This document shows, piece after piece, positions 62,580 through 64,000 of a stretch of DNA of 64,000 nt. The position numbers and the translations under genes were made by a program. The stretch lies in contig OX411543.1 of NCBI GenBank assembly GCA_948146395.1, positions 54,850,017 through 54,914,016 on the forward strand, given 5' to 3'. The notes beneath the pieces are model-generated. The model did not search any database. It worked only from the letters and a program-made list of their open reading frames with translations, and was not told the origin of the DNA. Numbering within the stretch: position 1 is the first letter of the stretch; every line of letters starts with the position of its first letter. This stretch comes from Fragum whitleyi (taxonomy: Eukaryota; Mollusca; Bivalvia; Cardiida; Cardiidae).

Positions 62580-63232
62580 TGAAGTCATCTCTACCATTTG
62601 AACCATGTTCTAGTTTATGTATCAGTGGACAGACAGGGAGCGGTAAAACGCAGTGGGTATACAAGTTTTTGAAAAATATAGGTGGTATGTACACAAAAGA
62701 CCCTCCATCACATATACTATATTGTTACGGAATACATCAGGATGTATTTGATATCATGGAACGGACTATTCCATATTTCTATACTAAAGAAGGCCTGCCA
62801 AACACTGAGGAGTTGGACGACTTCACTCGTGATCGAAAGCATAAGCTTATCATAATAGATGACTTGATGCACGAAGTCATGGGAAATAAAGAGATGGAGT
62901 TATTGTTCACCCAAGGTTGTCACCATAGAAAAATATCAGTGATACTGATTACGCAAAACTTGTATCCTGGAGGTAAACATGCCAGAACTATAGCTCTCAA
63001 TACGTGGTATATGGTTCTGATGAAGAATGTAAGAGACGTATCCCAAGTTGCTATTCTAGGCCGTCAACTCTACCCAGGAAAATCTAAAGGTTTTGTAAAA
63101 GCGTATGAAGATGCCTTAAGTGAGAAACATGGTTATTTTGTGGTAGACATGAGCCCCCAGGCTAATGACAAATACCGCTTAAGAACACGTATTTTTCCCG
63201 AAGAAGACCCCTTAGTTTATAAATTGACGTAA
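62579..63232 (+). CDS. A32/FtsK-HerA-type packaging ATPase
   Basis: The protein has 217 residues from the ATG that overlaps the preceding stop. An in-frame ATG at 62,537 would add 14. The Walker A motif GQTGSGKT is at residues 17-24, the Walker B LIIIDDLM near residue 95, and a sensor-like ILITQNLYPGG follows. This arrangement and size match the DNA-packaging ATPases of Polintons, adintoviruses and related double-jelly-roll viruses, which drive genome entry into the capsid. Together with the polymerase it gives the element's identity. No frameshift is seen. Confidence 0.9.
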   Translation: MKSSLPFEPCSSLCISGQTGSGKTQWVYKFLKNIGGMYTKDPPSHILYCYGIHQDVFDIMERTIPYFYTKEGLPNTEELDDFTRDRKHKLIIIDDLMHEVMGNKEMELLFTQGCHHRKISVILITQNLYPGGKHARTIALNTWYMVLMKNVRDVSQVAILGRQLYPGKSKGFVKAYEDALSEKHGYFVVDMSPQANDKYRLRTRIFPEEDPLVYKLT

Positions 63233-63264
63233 GAAGTAGATATAAAAAACGTGTAAGAGGAACT

Positions 63265-63588
63265 ATGGTTGAACTCATCAAACAGCAGAGCCACTTTTTA
63301 TATTTACTAGCAGAGACAACAAAGAATCAAAGAAAAGCACTATTGAATACAGCTACAAAGCTTCAACTGAAAATTCTATCTCAAATTGCCTACAACATTT
63401 TGAGGTCAACGATTATTCTAAAGCCAGCTGAAAAATTGCGTCTAAAAAGACATCGACGGTTTATTTATTTGCTCGGGAATAAAAAGACTGGATTTGAAGA
63501 AAAAAGGAAATCTATCGTAGACAATCAAAGGACTGTTTATAATATAGTGAAAATTGCATTGGTTTATCTAAATCCTTTATTAGAATAA
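63265..63588 (+). CDS. Small basic helical protein, unknown function
   Basis: The protein has 107 residues and is strongly basic and helical in composition, with a core KLRLKRHRRFIYLLGNKK. It starts 32 nt after the ATPase stop. Its own stop overlaps the following start as TAATG. Basic short proteins are common in DNA-condensing or capsid-linked roles of such elements, but that is inference. No catalytic motif is present. Confidence 0.6.
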   Translation: MVELIKQQSHFLYLLAETTKNQRKALLNTATKLQLKILSQIAYNILRSTIILKPAEKLRLKRHRRFIYLLGNKKTGFEEKRKSIVDNQRTVYNIVKIALVYLNPLLE

Positions 63589-63848
63589 TGGAGAAGTTTA
63601 TATTGGTTCCGTACGAAAAGTATCAACGGATGTTCAAGAACAATACATTTAAAGGGTCTGGAAGCGAAGAAGGTTTGGAAACAGTCCCACTTCCACCGCC
63701 AGGAGAACGTAACAGAAAGAAACCCCGATTAGCTCACAGAAATGGTGTAAAATCTTTAAAAGGTCCAACTGAAGAGAAGTTTAGAAAAGGGAAATTCAAA
63801 TCAATGACTGATAAAGACAGTGTTAAATTCATAAATTGGTTATCATAA
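63588..63848 (+). CDS. Small Lys/Pro-rich protein, unknown function
   Basis: The protein has 86 residues. The N terminus reads EKFILVPYEKYQRMFKNN, the middle is PLPPPGERNRKKPRLAHR and the end is KFINWLS. The middle could be a nuclear localisation signal. It starts on the last base of the preceding stop codon, so the two ORFs form a tight pair. Its place beside the ATPase suggests a structural or core role. Confidence 0.6.
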   Translation: MEKFILVPYEKYQRMFKNNTFKGSGSEEGLETVPLPPPGERNRKKPRLAHRNGVKSLKGPTEEKFRKGKFKSMTDKDSVKFINWLS

Positions 63849-63850
63849 AA

Positions 63851-63858
63851 AATAAATA
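63851..63858 (+). terminator. Poly(A) signal after the last ORF
   Basis: AATAAA occurs a few bases after the TAA at 63,846-63,848. The remaining 140 bp is AT-rich with no feature. Confidence 0.55.
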
Positions 63859-64000
63859 CAATATTCTTTTATTTTCGCACATATTTATTTCTGTCTATTT
63901 ATGAATATATATTTGTACATGTATGAATACAATGAGTAAAATATAGTTCAGAGTTTGTCTTTATTTATGATATTTGTAACATATCTATCATTCCATGGTC

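Larger units (their letters stand above)
51230..64000 (+). mobile_element. Polinton/Maverick-adintovirus-type element, left part
   Basis: Closely packed genes with short spacers replace the sparse exon pattern here. They are a tandem PC4 protein, a zincin-like protein, protein-primed DNA polymerase B, a small membrane protein, an A32-type ATPase and two short ORFs. Polymerase plus packaging ATPase in one unit is the signature of Polintons and adintoviruses. Neither terminal inverted repeat nor capsid, protease and integrase genes are in view, so the left boundary is only a guess and the right one lies beyond the window. The polymerase and ATPase frames are intact, which suggests a recent insertion or an unintegrated-virus-like origin. 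Confidence 0.7.

Overview
The window is nuclear DNA from an animal with intron-rich genes and many small DNA-transposon relics. No rRNA, CRISPR or bacterial operon structure is present. Small exons (about 100-380 nt) separated by kilobase introns, GT-AG splice sites, cadherin-repeat membrane proteins, an intact non-LTR retrotransposon reading frame and a Tc1-type transposon all fit a marine or freshwater invertebrate. I infer a bivalve mollusc from the look of the dispersed repeats, but nothing in the window proves the species.

Layout. (1) 1-3,172: repeats, then two minus-strand exons of a cysteine-rich extracellular gene (gene B), cut by a 200-N assembly gap. (2) 3,229-8,312: a 239-bp tandem satellite into which a non-LTR retrotransposon has inserted. 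The retrotransposon has a 1,183-codon endonuclease plus reverse transcriptase frame on the minus strand. (3) 8,359-23,400: no host gene is recognised. The region is filled with MITE families, tRNA-derived SINE copies, hairpins, microsatellites and one Tc1-like element whose transposase carries a single internal stop. (4) 23,470-49,445: a minus-strand gene (gene A) reconstructed as 18 consecutive exons whose phases all agree. It encodes at least 1,115 residues of cadherin-type repeats, one transmembrane segment and a Ser/Asp-rich cytoplasmic tail. Its 5' end is not seen. Gene B resembles it and is probably a tandem paralogue. (5) 49,650-51,225: dispersed repeats, some nested. (6) About 51,230 to the end: the left part of a large virus-like mobile element of the Polinton/Maverick-adintovirus type. 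It carries a spliced tandem PC4-domain protein, a HEFGH zincin-like protein on the opposite strand, a bidirectional promoter region, a protein-primed family B DNA polymerase, a small membrane protein, an A32/FtsK-HerA-type packaging ATPase and two short ORFs. Capsid, protease and integrase genes are not in the window and would be expected to its right if the classification is right.

The main points of interest are these. The virus-like element has an unusual cargo: two PC4 folds in one chain, and a zincin. Its polymerase gene appears to begin with a 5-codon exon separated by a 2.4-kb intron full of degenerate repeats. In gene A, MITE ends lie within 0-30 bp of many splice junctions, and in at least one case a MITE terminus appears to supply the acceptor AG itself.

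MITE and repeat families are given the letters A-K here for convenience. Their boundaries were read by eye and are approximate.
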